Shown here in pieces: positions 6,165 to 13,258 of a stretch of 13,879 nt of DNA (within the stretch, counting starts at the first letter, position 1; every line of letters starts with the position of its first letter). The position numbers and the translations under genes were made by a program. Below the pieces are notes generated by a model, which saw only the letters and a list, made by a program, of their open reading frames with translations, was not told where the DNA came from and made no database searches. Location: positions 1 to 13,879 of the forward strand of contig JAJNBR010000038.1 in the NCBI GenBank assembly GCA_021156265.1. Direction: 5' to 3'. This stretch comes from Flavipsychrobacter sp. Lineage in GTDB: Bacteria; Bacteroidota; Bacteroidia; Chitinophagales; Chitinophagaceae.

Positions 6165-6528
6165 AAGCAGAGAAGATTTTCGATCAATATGTGGTTGATG
6201 TGTGTTATTTCGGGGATTTCCCCCGTAAACGGTTCGTTAGCGCTATTTGTATAAAAATCATACCAGAGCTTTGTCTATTGCGTTGACACACAGTCCTCAA
6301 CACCTGTCATATGGTTGCCTTGTTATATTAGATCGGTTATTCTTTGTGGCGGAACGCTCTGGCAGCCTACCTAAGCTATTTTTTACTATTTTCGCAGATT
6401 ATTGATATTTTTCACTCGGCAGGTAAGCTGTAAGTTTTGAGAAGAAGGAAACGCTTATCAACCAATAGGTTCTTTACATAAAGCAATGATGTACAGATTG
6501 CCTGCTGTCAACATAAATATATATTTAA
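6165..6528. other. 364-base divergent intergenic region
   Basis: This spacer lies between the leftward response regulator and rightward ricT and must contain both promoters. No ORF with convincing coding character is present. Visible structure includes a GC hairpin CGGGG/CCCCG at 6211-6225 and an inverted repeat CCAGAGC/GCTCTGG (6263-6269 and 6356-6362) whose arms are about 90 bases apart. Near-matches to the -7 box with one extra base occur at about 6339 and 6431, so no promoter is called. The last 20 bases before the ricT ATG are A/T only, apart from one C. A small RNA or a long 5' leader is possible but unproven. Confidence 0.4.
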
Positions 6529-8103
6529 ATGGGATGTGGCAATTGTGGGACTGGCGCGAGCGGCAAACCCGGAGGTTGCAAAGGAAACGGAGGATGTAGC
6601 ACTGGTGGTTGTAACCGAATGAATGTTTTTGACTGGCTTAGCGCTTTGCCCCTGCACGATAGTGCAAAACCTTACCCGGTAATCGAAGTAACGTTTAATA
6701 AAGGAAGCAGAAAGGAGTTTTACCGCAATAGTAATAGCCTGATTTACGAAAAAGGCGACTGGATAGCCGTAGAAGGCGTAGGTGGATATGATGTAGGACA
6801 AGTGAGCCTGACGGGCGAGCTGGTGAAACTACAGATGAAGAAGTATGGTGTGGACGACCCTGCTGCGCTGAAACGCATATTGCGTCCTGCCAACGAAACG
6901 GATATCGAGCTTTATAATAAAGCCAAAGAGCGGGAGCCTGAAGTGCTGATACGCTCACGCGCTATAGCTCGCAACCTGAAGCTGGAAATGAAACTGGCGG
7001 AAGTAGAGCTGCAGGCCGACGGTAAAAAAGCAACTTTCTTTTATACTGCCGATCAACGTGTTGACTTCCGCGATCTGATCAAACATTACGCCGGCGATTT
7101 TAAAGTAAAAGTGGAAATGCGCCAGATAGGCGCCCGCCAGGAAAGTGGTAAAGTAGGCGGCATCGGTTCTTGTGGCCGGGAGCTCTGCTGTTCCACTTGG
7201 CTTACCGATTTCAAATCTGTCAATACTACCGCAGCACGCTACCAGAACCTGTCTATCAACCAGGTGAAACTAAGCGGTCAGTGCGGGAGGCTGAAATGCT
7301 GCCTCAACTACGAGCTGGACACCTATATGGATGCACTAAGGGTATTTCCCGACAATGCAGATGTATTAGAAACTACCAAAGGACGGGCCTACCTGCAAAA
7401 GCGAGATATTTTTAAAAACCTGATGTGGTACACTTTTTCGGATAGCAACAAGCAGTATCCGATGATGATCACCAGGGTGAAAGAAATATTGGCGATGAAC
7501 AAGCAGGGACAAAAGCCTGATGAGCTACAGCCGGTGGAACTGGAATTAAGCGGTAATAAAGCAGGAGTGCAGATTGATGTTGGTTTCGTGAACGATGTAG
7601 GACAGATAACCCTGAAAGCGCTGGAACGCGGCAACAAAAAGCGTAAGGGCGGCGGCAACAAACCGCAGCAAAGTGCGCAAGGCGGCGGCCAGCAAAGGCA
7701 GGGACAGCCACAACAAGGCCAACAGCCAAAGCAAGGTGGCCAGCAACAGCGTCAGCAGCAAAGGCAAGGCCAGCCACAGCGTTCACAGCAACAGGGGCAA
7801 CAACAGCGTCCACAGCCGGCTAAACCGGCGCAGCAAGGTCAGCAACAAGGCCCCAACCAGCAACAGCCCAAGCAGGGCCAGCAACAGGGCGGCCAACCCA
7901 AGCAGCAAGGCCAGCAAAGGCAGGGACAACAGCAGCGTCCGCAGCAACAGCGCCCACAACAGCAACGTCCGCAGCAGGAAGGCCAGCAACAACCCAAACA
8001 AAACCAGCCAAGGCCAAACCGGCCACCACGTCCGCAGCAAGGACAGGGTGGCGGCGGACAGCAAACCAGGCCGACCGAACCAACGCCTCCGCAGGCTACA
8101 TAA
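6529..8103 (+). CDS. ricT: PSP1-domain protein, RicT/YaaT family
   Basis: In Bacillus subtilis RicT (YaaT) works with RicA and RicF in an iron-sulphur complex that affects RNase Y and development; the Bacteroidota role is not settled. The 524-residue protein has three parts. Residues 1-30 are Gly/Cys-rich with Cys 3, 6, 17, 23 and 28. Residues about 45-340 form the PSP1 core, with the hallmark blocks GGIGSCGRELCCSTW (Cys 215, 220, 221), ARYQNLSINQVKLSGQCGR and LKCCLNYE (Cys 252, 257, 258). From about residue 379 to the end runs a low-complexity tail of Gln, Pro, Gly, Arg and Lys, about 68 Gln in 145 residues by hand count. B. subtilis RicT is about 275 residues, so the tail is an addition. 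holB, its usual neighbour, lies 0.8 kb upstream with a response regulator between. A bidirectional terminator follows. Confidence 0.9.
   Translation: MGCGNCGTGASGKPGGCKGNGGCSTGGCNRMNVFDWLSALPLHDSAKPYPVIEVTFNKGSRKEFYRNSNSLIYEKGDWIAVEGVGGYDVGQVSLTGELVKLQMKKYGVDDPAALKRILRPANETDIELYNKAKEREPEVLIRSRAIARNLKLEMKLAEVELQADGKKATFFYTADQRVDFRDLIKHYAGDFKVKVEMRQIGARQESGKVGGIGSCGRELCCSTWLTDFKSVNTTAARYQNLSINQVKLSGQCGRLKCCLNYELDTYMDALRVFPDNADVLETTKGRAYLQKRDIFKNLMWYTFSDSNKQYPMMITRVKEILAMNKQGQKPDELQPVELELSGNKAGVQIDVGFVNDVGQITLKALERGNKKRKGGGNKPQQSAQGGGQQRQGQPQQGQQPKQGGQQQRQQQRQGQPQRSQQQGQQQRPQPAKPAQQGQQQGPNQQQPKQGQQQGGQPKQQGQQRQGQQQRPQQQRPQQQRPQQEGQQQPKQNQPRPNRPPRPQQGQGGGGQQTRPTEPTPPQAT
7663..8100 (+). repeat. 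Gln-codon-rich low-complexity tract in ricT
   Basis: The DNA encoding the ricT tail is built from degenerate short units such as CAGCAA, CAACAG, CAGGGCCAG and CGTCCGCAGCAA. Copies are imperfect and CAG and CAA are mixed, so this is not a simple microsatellite. It creates long spurious open frames on both strands, none of which I consider genes. Confidence 0.75.
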
Positions 8104-8116
8104 TATACTTGAAACT

Positions 8117-8147
8117 AAAAAGCCTCCGCAATGCGGAGGCTTTTTTT
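8117..8147. terminator. Bidirectional terminator between ricT and recQ
   Basis: A 13-bp stem (8117-8129 with 8133-8145) has a GCCTCCGC core and a three-base loop. It is flanked by A-rich sequence on the left and T7 on the right, so it can end transcription from both sides. It lies 13 bases after the ricT stop and about 20 bases beyond the recQ stop, serving both convergent genes. Confidence 0.92.
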
Positions 8148-8167
8148 ATAGATGGTTGTTGAAACTC

Positions 8168-10399
8168 TTAGTTGGCGTACTCGCTCATGAACTTGATGCG
8201 CATCATCTGCAACTGTTCGATGCTTACATCGCGGTCTTTGAACTCTTCGTAAGCATACTCCAGGTTGTCATCATGACTGCCGCGGAAGTAATCAAAGATG
8301 TCTTCCTGCTCGTATTCATCCAGCTCTTGCTCCAGGCAGTAGTCAAGATTTAGCCTAGTACCGCTGGCAACGATGGTTTCCATTTCTACCAGCAGGTCTT
8401 GCAGGCTCAGGTCTTTATTACGTGCAATGGTTTCAAGAGGTATCTTTTTGTCGATGTTCTGGATGATGAACACCTTCATGCCACTCTTGTTCACCACGCT
8501 CTTCATTACGAAGTCGTCTGGCTTGGTAATTTCGTTTTCTTCTACATACTTAGCTATCAGGTCTACGAACTTGCGGCCGAAGCGCATGGCCTTGCCCTTG
8601 CTCACGCCCTGGATCTTCTCCAGTTCCTCAAGTGTAGTAGGGTAGTTGATCGCCATATCCTCCAGCGAGTTCTCGAGGAAGATCACGAACGGAGGCAGTC
8701 CTTTTTCTTTAGCCACCTGCCTGCGCAGGTCTTTCAGCATCTCGAACAGCACAGTATCTGCCACTGCTGGTCCGCTATTGCCGCTGGCTGCATCATCATC
8801 TTCGTCTATGGCATCTTCATAATTGTGGTTCATCGCCACCATTATCGAGAACGGCTTCTTCAGGAACTTATGTCCTTTCTCCGTTATCTTCAGCAGGCCA
8901 TACTCTTCAATGTCTTTGCGCACCAGCCCTTCCAGCATCATCTGCCTTATCAGCGAGTACCAGAAGTCGGCTTGCATTTCCATGATCAAGCCAGTACCGA
9001 ACGATTTCAATTTATCGTGGCGGAAGGTTTTGATCTGCGGATTTGCTTTGCCGAGAATGATGTTCACTACATATTCGATATTGAAACGCTCGTCCAGTTC
9101 GTTGACGGTATCCAGTACGATCTTCGAGCTATCGCGAACTTCCAGTTTTTCTTTCGGGTTGAGGCAGTTATCGCAATTGCCGCAATTTTCCTGCTTCAGT
9201 TCTTCGCCAAAGTAGTGCAGCAATAGTTTACGGCGGCAAACACCGCTTTCTACATAGGCAACTGTCTCTGCTATCAGCTGCGCGCCCATTTCGCGTTCGC
9301 TCAGCGGCTTGTCGCGCATCAGGTGCTCCAGTTTCTGTACGTCTTTAAGTGAGTAGTACAGCAGGCACTTGCCTTCCAGTCCGTCGCGACCACCACGTCC
9401 GGTTTCCTGGTAGTAGTTCTCCAGCGACTTAGGTATGTTATAGTGCATCACAAACCTTACATCCGGTTTGTCGATACCCATACCAAAGGCGATAGTTGCC
9501 ACGATCACGTCCACTTCTTCCATCAGGAACTGGTCCTGGCGTTGTGCACGTATCGCAGAGTCAAGGCCGGCGTGGTAAGCAACTGCAGATATGCCGTTGG
9601 CCTGTAGCAGGCTGGCAAGTTCTTCAGTGGTTTTGCGGTTCAGTGTATAGATGATACCGCTCTTTCCCTTCATATTGCCCTGTATGAATTTCACCATGTG
9701 CTTCAGCACCTGCTCCTTCTTACCTTTTGGTACGATCTCGTAATACAGGTTAGGGCGGTTGAACGATGACATGTATACACTTGGCGTACGCAGAGCGAGG
9801 TTCTTCACGATATCATCCTGCACCTTGGGTGTGGCGGTTGCTGTCAATGCGATGATCGGCAACTCAGGGTTGATCTGGTCGATCATATCACGCAGCTTCC
9901 TGTATTCCGGGCGGAAATCATGTCCCCATTCCGAGATACAGTGTGCTTCATCCACGGCAATGAATGAAATATTTATATCAGCAAAGAAGTCGATGTTCTC
10001 TTGTTTGGTGAGCGTTTCAGGTGCTACGTATAGCATCTTGGTATGACCGCTCAGCAGGTCAGATTTTACTTTTTTCTGCTGTGCCTTGCTCAGCGTTGAG
10101 TTCAGGAAGTGGGCCACGTGGTCCTTGCTGCTGTAGCCGCGTATCAGGTCCACCTGGTTCTTCATTAAAGCAATTAGCGGAGATACGATCAATGCCACAC
10201 CCTCGCTCAGCAATGCCGGCAATTGGTAGCACAGTGACTTACCGCCACCTGTAGGCATGATCACGAATGTGTCAGTACCGTCCAGTACGCTTTTGATAAT
10301 TTTTTCCTGTTCTCCCTTAAATGCGTCGAAGCCAAAATGCTCCTGTAGCGCTTTTTTTAAATTCACCTTCGATTTCGAGGTAGAAGTACCTGCATCCAT
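8168..10399 (-). CDS. recQ: ATP-dependent DNA helicase RecQ
   Basis: RecQ is a 3'-5' DNA helicase acting in recombination and stalled-fork repair. The 743-residue protein shows motif 0 (FGFDAFKGEQ, 22-31), Walker A (PTGGGKS, 49-55), DEAH at 150-153 with the following aromatic-rich loop CISEWGHDFRPEYRKL, motif V/VI (ATIAFGMGIDKPDVRFVMHY, then QETGRGGRDG), and the RecQ zinc site Cys 388, 406, 409 and 412. The winged-helix RQC domain follows at about 415-525. An acidic linker (DAIDEDDDAA) leads to an HRDC domain at about 545-620 (LPPFVIFLENSLEDMA, TLEELEKIQGVSKGKA). The last 120 residues are a further helical region, as in many Bacteroidota RecQ proteins. E. coli RecQ is about 610 residues, so this is the long form. 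All catalytic motifs are intact. The gene is monocistronic and ends at a shared terminator. Confidence 0.97.
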   Translation of the reverse strand: MDAGTSTSKSKVNLKKALQEHFGFDAFKGEQEKIIKSVLDGTDTFVIMPTGGGKSLCYQLPALLSEGVALIVSPLIALMKNQVDLIRGYSSKDHVAHFLNSTLSKAQQKKVKSDLLSGHTKMLYVAPETLTKQENIDFFADINISFIAVDEAHCISEWGHDFRPEYRKLRDMIDQINPELPIIALTATATPKVQDDIVKNLALRTPSVYMSSFNRPNLYYEIVPKGKKEQVLKHMVKFIQGNMKGKSGIIYTLNRKTTEELASLLQANGISAVAYHAGLDSAIRAQRQDQFLMEEVDVIVATIAFGMGIDKPDVRFVMHYNIPKSLENYYQETGRGGRDGLEGKCLLYYSLKDVQKLEHLMRDKPLSEREMGAQLIAETVAYVESGVCRRKLLLHYFGEELKQENCGNCDNCLNPKEKLEVRDSSKIVLDTVNELDERFNIEYVVNIILGKANPQIKTFRHDKLKSFGTGLIMEMQADFWYSLIRQMMLEGLVRKDIEEYGLLKITEKGHKFLKKPFSIMVAMNHNYEDAIDEDDDAASGNSGPAVADTVLFEMLKDLRRQVAKEKGLPPFVIFLENSLEDMAINYPTTLEELEKIQGVSKGKAMRFGRKFVDLIAKYVEENEITKPDDFVMKSVVNKSGMKVFIIQNIDKKIPLETIARNKDLSLQDLLVEMETIVASGTRLNLDYCLEQELDEYEQEDIFDYFRGSHDDNLEYAYEEFKDRDVSIEQLQMMRIKFMSEYAN

Positions 10400-10612
10400 A
10401 CACTAATAAAATTTTCCTTGGAGTAGCGCTCAATTCATCGGCGAAATGTATATATGATTATCACTGAGGCCTTTATAAAGGACTGCGAATTTACGATAGG
10501 TAAGTTAGAAAAACTAAAACATATATGCAAGCTTTTTGTAAAATATCCAATTAACGGTCAGGCATTACCTGGTGGATGACAGATTTTTGACGTTAAAACA
10601 AGATAAAATGTA
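10400..10612. other. Intergenic region upstream of recQ
   Basis: These 213 bases lie between the recQ start and the folK stop. On the minus strand TACATTTC (10443-10450) is a weak -7-like box that would give recQ a leader of about 40 bases, with no good -33 element. A perfect 12-bp palindrome CCTTTATAAAGG is at 10470-10481, about where a regulator upstream of that promoter might bind. No coding sequence is seen. Confidence 0.35.
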
Positions 10613-10636
10613 TCAAAGGCCTGTCAAATGGCCTTT
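10605..10636 (-). terminator. Possible terminator at the end of folK
   Basis: A 7-bp inverted repeat AAAGGCC/GGCCTTT (10615-10621 with 10629-10635, 8-base loop) overlaps the last codons and stop of folK. Read leftward it is followed by GATACATTTTATC, a poor T-run. The call is weak, but the arrangement resembles the terminator overlapping the ribbon-helix-helix stop. Confidence 0.4.
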
Positions 10637-11110
10637 TGATCGCACTTCCAGGTCGTCCGGGCACTGTTCCAGGAGCTCTCCTATTGTTTTGTTAAAAATG
10701 GGATGAACCACATAGCCGGCTATTTCTGCTAGCGGAATCAACGCAAAGCGGCGCTCCGGCAGGAAGGGATGCGGTACCCGCAGATCTGATTGGTCAATGA
10801 TCCGCTCGTCTATAAGCAGGATGTCAACATCAAGCGTACGCTGGCCCCATTTCACTGTGCGTTGCCGCCCAAGCTCCGCTTCTATGTTCTGTACCGCAGA
10901 CAGCACAATGTCGGGCTCAAAAATAGTTTCTACGCAAACCGCCATATTCAGGAAGTCAGGCTGGTCTTCCAGGCCCCACGCGGCGGTTTCGTATACCTGC
11001 GATTGGGCCGTGATCGTGCCTATGTTTTTTTTGATCTGCCTGAGGCATTGGCGCAGCCAATCATATCGTTCTCCTTCGTTGCTGCCCAGCAAGAGATATG
11101 TGTTGTTCAA
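10613..11110 (-). CDS. folK: 2-amino-4-hydroxy-6-hydroxymethyldihydropteridine pyrophosphokinase
   Basis: HPPK transfers pyrophosphate from ATP to 6-hydroxymethyl-7,8-dihydropterin, the step before dihydropteroate synthase in folate synthesis; it acts in the cytoplasm. The 165-residue length is normal. Family motifs are YLLLGSNEG at the start, VYETAAWG with DFLN, then ELGRQRTVKWGQRTLDVDIL, whose two Asp (DVD) bind the two Mg ions, and VPHPFLPERRFALIPLAEI. The start codon is TTG at 11108-11110: in the same frame a TAA lies four codons upstream, and no ATG or GTG occurs before the conserved LLLGSN strand. The upstream exported-protein gene ends 16 bases away on the same strand, so folK is probably expressed from its transcript. 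The weak start may keep synthesis low. Confidence 0.95.
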   Translation of the reverse strand: MNNTYLLLGSNEGERYDWLRQCLRQIKKNIGTITAQSQVYETAAWGLEDQPDFLNMAVCVETIFEPDIVLSAVQNIEAELGRQRTVKWGQRTLDVDILLIDERIIDQSDLRVPHPFLPERRFALIPLAEIAGYVVHPIFNKTIGELLEQCPDDLEVRSKGHLTGL

Positions 11111-11126
11111 TGTGTGTGCTTAAGTA

Positions 11127-11681
11127 TTAACGTGCCGCTGCTGTTTTCATCGCGTTGGCAACTTTTGTTTCGTTCAGCGCTTCAAGCGCTTTTATCAGTG
11201 ATTGGTATTGGGATTCATAAGGGCTGCCGGCAAGGAATGCTAACACGGAGGCCTGTTCATTTTTTCTCAACTTCTTCAATTCAACGGCAAAAGCATCCGG
11301 ATTGATCCCCGCAACTTCCATCATCGTTTCCTGCATGATGCCTGCGGGACCATCGCTCATGCTCAGTTTTTTGCAGATAGCCACACATTTGGGCATTACC
11401 TGTTTAGGATACATTCGTCCCAATTCGCGGTACTTGGCCAGGTAGGCATCGTACTGGAAATACAACTGGTCGAAAGTATGCGGCGTGAACACCTCGATGT
11501 AATGGTCCTTGTTATCAGGAAAGGCCCTGATAAAGGCCATGTGGTTCTCGGGGAAATCGGGTTGTTTCATCAGCCAGTCGTAGGCTGCTTTTACTTTCTC
11601 AGCTTCGAGGGTCAGCGGCTTCTGCGCGTTGCCGGCAAAAGGCAGCAAACTCAACAATGCTATATATACTGCACGTTTCAT
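11127..11681 (-). CDS. Unrecognised exported helical protein
   Basis: I do not recognise this 184-residue protein. It begins with a clear signal peptide (MKRAVYIALLSLLPFAGNAQ), probably cut after NA, so it should be periplasmic or surface-exposed. The mature part has about 165 residues, looks mainly helical, has no transmembrane segment, and carries aromatic-rich stretches (FDQLYFQYDAYLAKYRELG) and two Cys four residues apart (MPKCVAICKKL) that could form a disulphide. The end is Ala/Lys-rich. It precedes folK by 16 bases on the same strand and is probably co-transcribed, but nothing in it suggests folate metabolism. A short-leader promoter candidate lies directly ahead. Confidence 0.75.
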   Translation of the reverse strand: MKRAVYIALLSLLPFAGNAQKPLTLEAEKVKAAYDWLMKQPDFPENHMAFIRAFPDNKDHYIEVFTPHTFDQLYFQYDAYLAKYRELGRMYPKQVMPKCVAICKKLSMSDGPAGIMQETMMEVAGINPDAFAVELKKLRKNEQASVLAFLAGSPYESQYQSLIKALEALNETKVANAMKTAAAR

Positions 11682-11688
11682 AGTGATA

Positions 11689-11696
11689 TAAAGGTA
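11689..11696 (-). promoter_or_regulatory. Possible -7 box of the exported-protein/folK unit
   Basis: On the minus strand this reads TACCTTTA, identical to the SPFH -7 box. It lies eight bases before the ATG, so transcription would start only a few bases ahead of translation. The nearest -33-like element (TTTC, complement of 11714-11717) is 17 bases away, closer than usual. Confidence 0.3.
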
Positions 11697-11850
11697 AATC
11701 GAATTATGCTTTTGAAAAATGTTTCAATGCTAAATAGGATGGGAGTTGTTATCCGTAATGAATTGTCAACCTGTCTCTGTTTTGCAGCAGAGGTGGTCTA
11801 CTGTAATGAACCGGCATTAATGAAGCTGTTCAGGACGTGGATACAAAACT

Positions 11851-11885
11851 AAAAGTGGAGTCAGGTGTTTCCACCTGACTCACAC
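11851..11885 (-). terminator. Terminator after the amidohydrolase gene
   Basis: A perfect 10-bp stem (11858-11867 with 11872-11881, loop of four) is extended by three more pairs across a one-base bulge (11855-11857 with 11883-11885). Read leftward it is followed by TTTTAGTTTTG. It begins three bases after the amidohydrolase stop codon. Confidence 0.85.
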
Positions 11886-11887
11886 GG

Positions 11888-13156
11888 TCAATTCAACCTT
11901 GCCTTCAACTCCTTTTCAGAGTAATAATCCTTATCCAGGAAAACACCTTTCACTTCCGATACTGCAGTAATATCCTCCAGCGGGTTTCTTGCCAGCAATA
12001 TGCAATTCGCGCATTTGCCTTTTTCTATCGTTCCCCATTCCTTGTCAGCGTGCAAATATTTTGCAGCGCTGATAGTAGCAGCTTCCAGCACTTTGTAATT
12101 GCTAAGACCTGCGTCTTTAAATGCCTTCATTTCTTCTACTATACCAAAGCCGGGTACTGCAAATATTTCGGGGTCAGCGCCTACCAGGAGACCCATGCCG
12201 CGGTCCGACATTTCTTTTACCATCCGGCGCTTTTTCTCAATGGCAACCGCTTGCTCTTTTTTCATTTTTTCAATGGCTTCAGCACCGCGCTTTTTTGTTC
12301 CGGCTGCAAAACTCTCCATCCATTTTTGTTTTACCGAATCGGGTATGTATTGCATACCTGTTCTTTGCAGCAGCTGTTCTTCAGGTATCTGCCTGTATAC
12401 TACCTGGTAAAAATCGAAGGTGGGGCAGTGCCAGGTTTTATTCTTTTCTGCCAGCGCAAGGTAACTATTGTAATAGTCTACGCTGCTGTCATAGGCTTCC
12501 AGTTGCCAGTCAAGGTGCTCCAGCGAACTGTAGCCGCTATTCAGCACTGTTTCATAGTTCACTTTCCAGAGCATGTGCCCGCATACCGGCATATCGTATG
12601 TCTTCGCTGCCTGCATGACCTCTTTGAATGAATTGCTGTCTTTGATACTCAGAAGTTTCAGGTGATCGAAGCCGCGCGTTTTATAATCGCTCACCAGCCT
12701 GTTAGCATGATCTTCATTGATCACCGTATCCCATGGCAACACGGGGGCGCCAAGGTAAAGCCTGGGCTGATACAGACGGTCGCCTTTGAATTTTAAATGC
12801 CAATCCTTACCACGCATCGAGCGCAAGACGGTAACACCTGCAGCAAGGTTCAGGTCAAAGAATCGCGGCACCGCTTTTTCTTCCGGTAAATGGCAATGCA
12901 TTTCTGCAAGTCCCGGCATCAGGTATTGTCCTTTTGCGTCAACGACCTTTCCCTGCGTTTTTATCTCCTGTCCTTTATCCTCGCCTATGTAACTGATCTT
13001 GCCTTTGTCGATACACACCACCTGGTCGGCTAATACATTTTCTTTGTCCATCGGCACTACGTTCACATGCCTGATGATGACGTCGGCCTTTTTGAAGGGC
13101 TGCGCGGTTGCGGCCAGGCTCAGCCCGGTGCATACAAGCGTAAAGAGTTTTTTCAT
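11888..13156 (-). CDS. Exported metal-dependent amidohydrolase
   Basis: This 422-residue protein is of the imidazolonepropionase/prolidase-like amidohydrolase superfamily, expected to hydrolyse an amide or peptide-like bond at one or two metal ions; the substrate is unknown. Counting from ATG 13154-13156 it has a signal peptide (MKKLFTLVCTGLSLAATAQ), an N-terminal beta-sandwich part (ADVIIRHVNVVPMDKE), the metal motif HCH (His87, His89) in YLMPGLAEMHCHL, Lys167 (FDHLKLLS) at the place of the bridging, often carboxylated, lysine, His194 (VCGHML), His214 (SLEHLDW) and Asp328 (LLVGADPE). The C-terminal part returns to the sandwich (GTIEKGKCANCILLARNPLE). All expected ligands are present. The frame extends upstream to 13378, adding 74 residues with no family character ahead of a signal peptide and overlapping the divergent gene, so the internal start is clearly right. 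It is followed by a strong terminator. Confidence 0.9.
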   Translation of the reverse strand: MKKLFTLVCTGLSLAATAQPFKKADVIIRHVNVVPMDKENVLADQVVCIDKGKISYIGEDKGQEIKTQGKVVDAKGQYLMPGLAEMHCHLPEEKAVPRFFDLNLAAGVTVLRSMRGKDWHLKFKGDRLYQPRLYLGAPVLPWDTVINEDHANRLVSDYKTRGFDHLKLLSIKDSNSFKEVMQAAKTYDMPVCGHMLWKVNYETVLNSGYSSLEHLDWQLEAYDSSVDYYNSYLALAEKNKTWHCPTFDFYQVVYRQIPEEQLLQRTGMQYIPDSVKQKWMESFAAGTKKRGAEAIEKMKKEQAVAIEKKRRMVKEMSDRGMGLLVGADPEIFAVPGFGIVEEMKAFKDAGLSNYKVLEAATISAAKYLHADKEWGTIEKGKCANCILLARNPLEDITAVSEVKGVFLDKDYYSEKELKARLN

Positions 13157-13196
13157 TGTGGTTTGTTTGTGTCTATTAATTGACCGACAAGAATGA

Positions 13197-13204
13197 TAAA
13201 TGTA
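13197..13204 (-). promoter_or_regulatory. Possible -7 box of the amidohydrolase gene
   Basis: On the minus strand this reads TACATTTA, one mismatch from TAnnTTTG. A TTTC (complement of 13224-13227) lies 19 bases upstream, one mismatch from the -33 TTTG. It predicts a leader of about 37 bases. It sits in the 102-base spacer shared with the divergent gene. Confidence 0.35.
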
Positions 13205-13258
13205 AGGGTAATAAAATGTTAAAGAAAAAACGTCTATATTGTCGCACGCACACAAGTT

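Noticed and set aside
7783..8064. Leu-rich open frame on the minus strand inside ricT that looks like a membrane protein
   Set aside because: Antisense reading of CAG repeats gives Leu and Ala codons, so the hydrophobicity is an artefact of the low-complexity tract.
7663..8100. CRISPR array or satellite repeat
   Set aside because: Units are short, degenerate and in frame with ricT; there are no unique spacers or constant repeats.
7673..8353. Open frame of 226 codons on the + strand overlapping the ricT tail
   Set aside because: It is a frame-shifted reading of CAG/CAA-rich DNA (Ser/Lys/Arg/Asn repeats) that runs through the ricT stop, the terminator and the recQ end; no domain and no plausible leader.
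8399..9226. Plus-strand frame of 275 codons opposite recQ
   Set aside because: Antisense of a well-conserved helicase; rich in Phe, Leu, Gln and His as expected from the complement of acidic and charged codons; no motif.
11700..11850. Possible small gene between the exported protein and the amidohydrolase terminator
   Set aside because: The only open frame crosses the start of the exported-protein gene antisense and shows no coding character; I see nothing functional here apart from the promoter and terminator at its edges.
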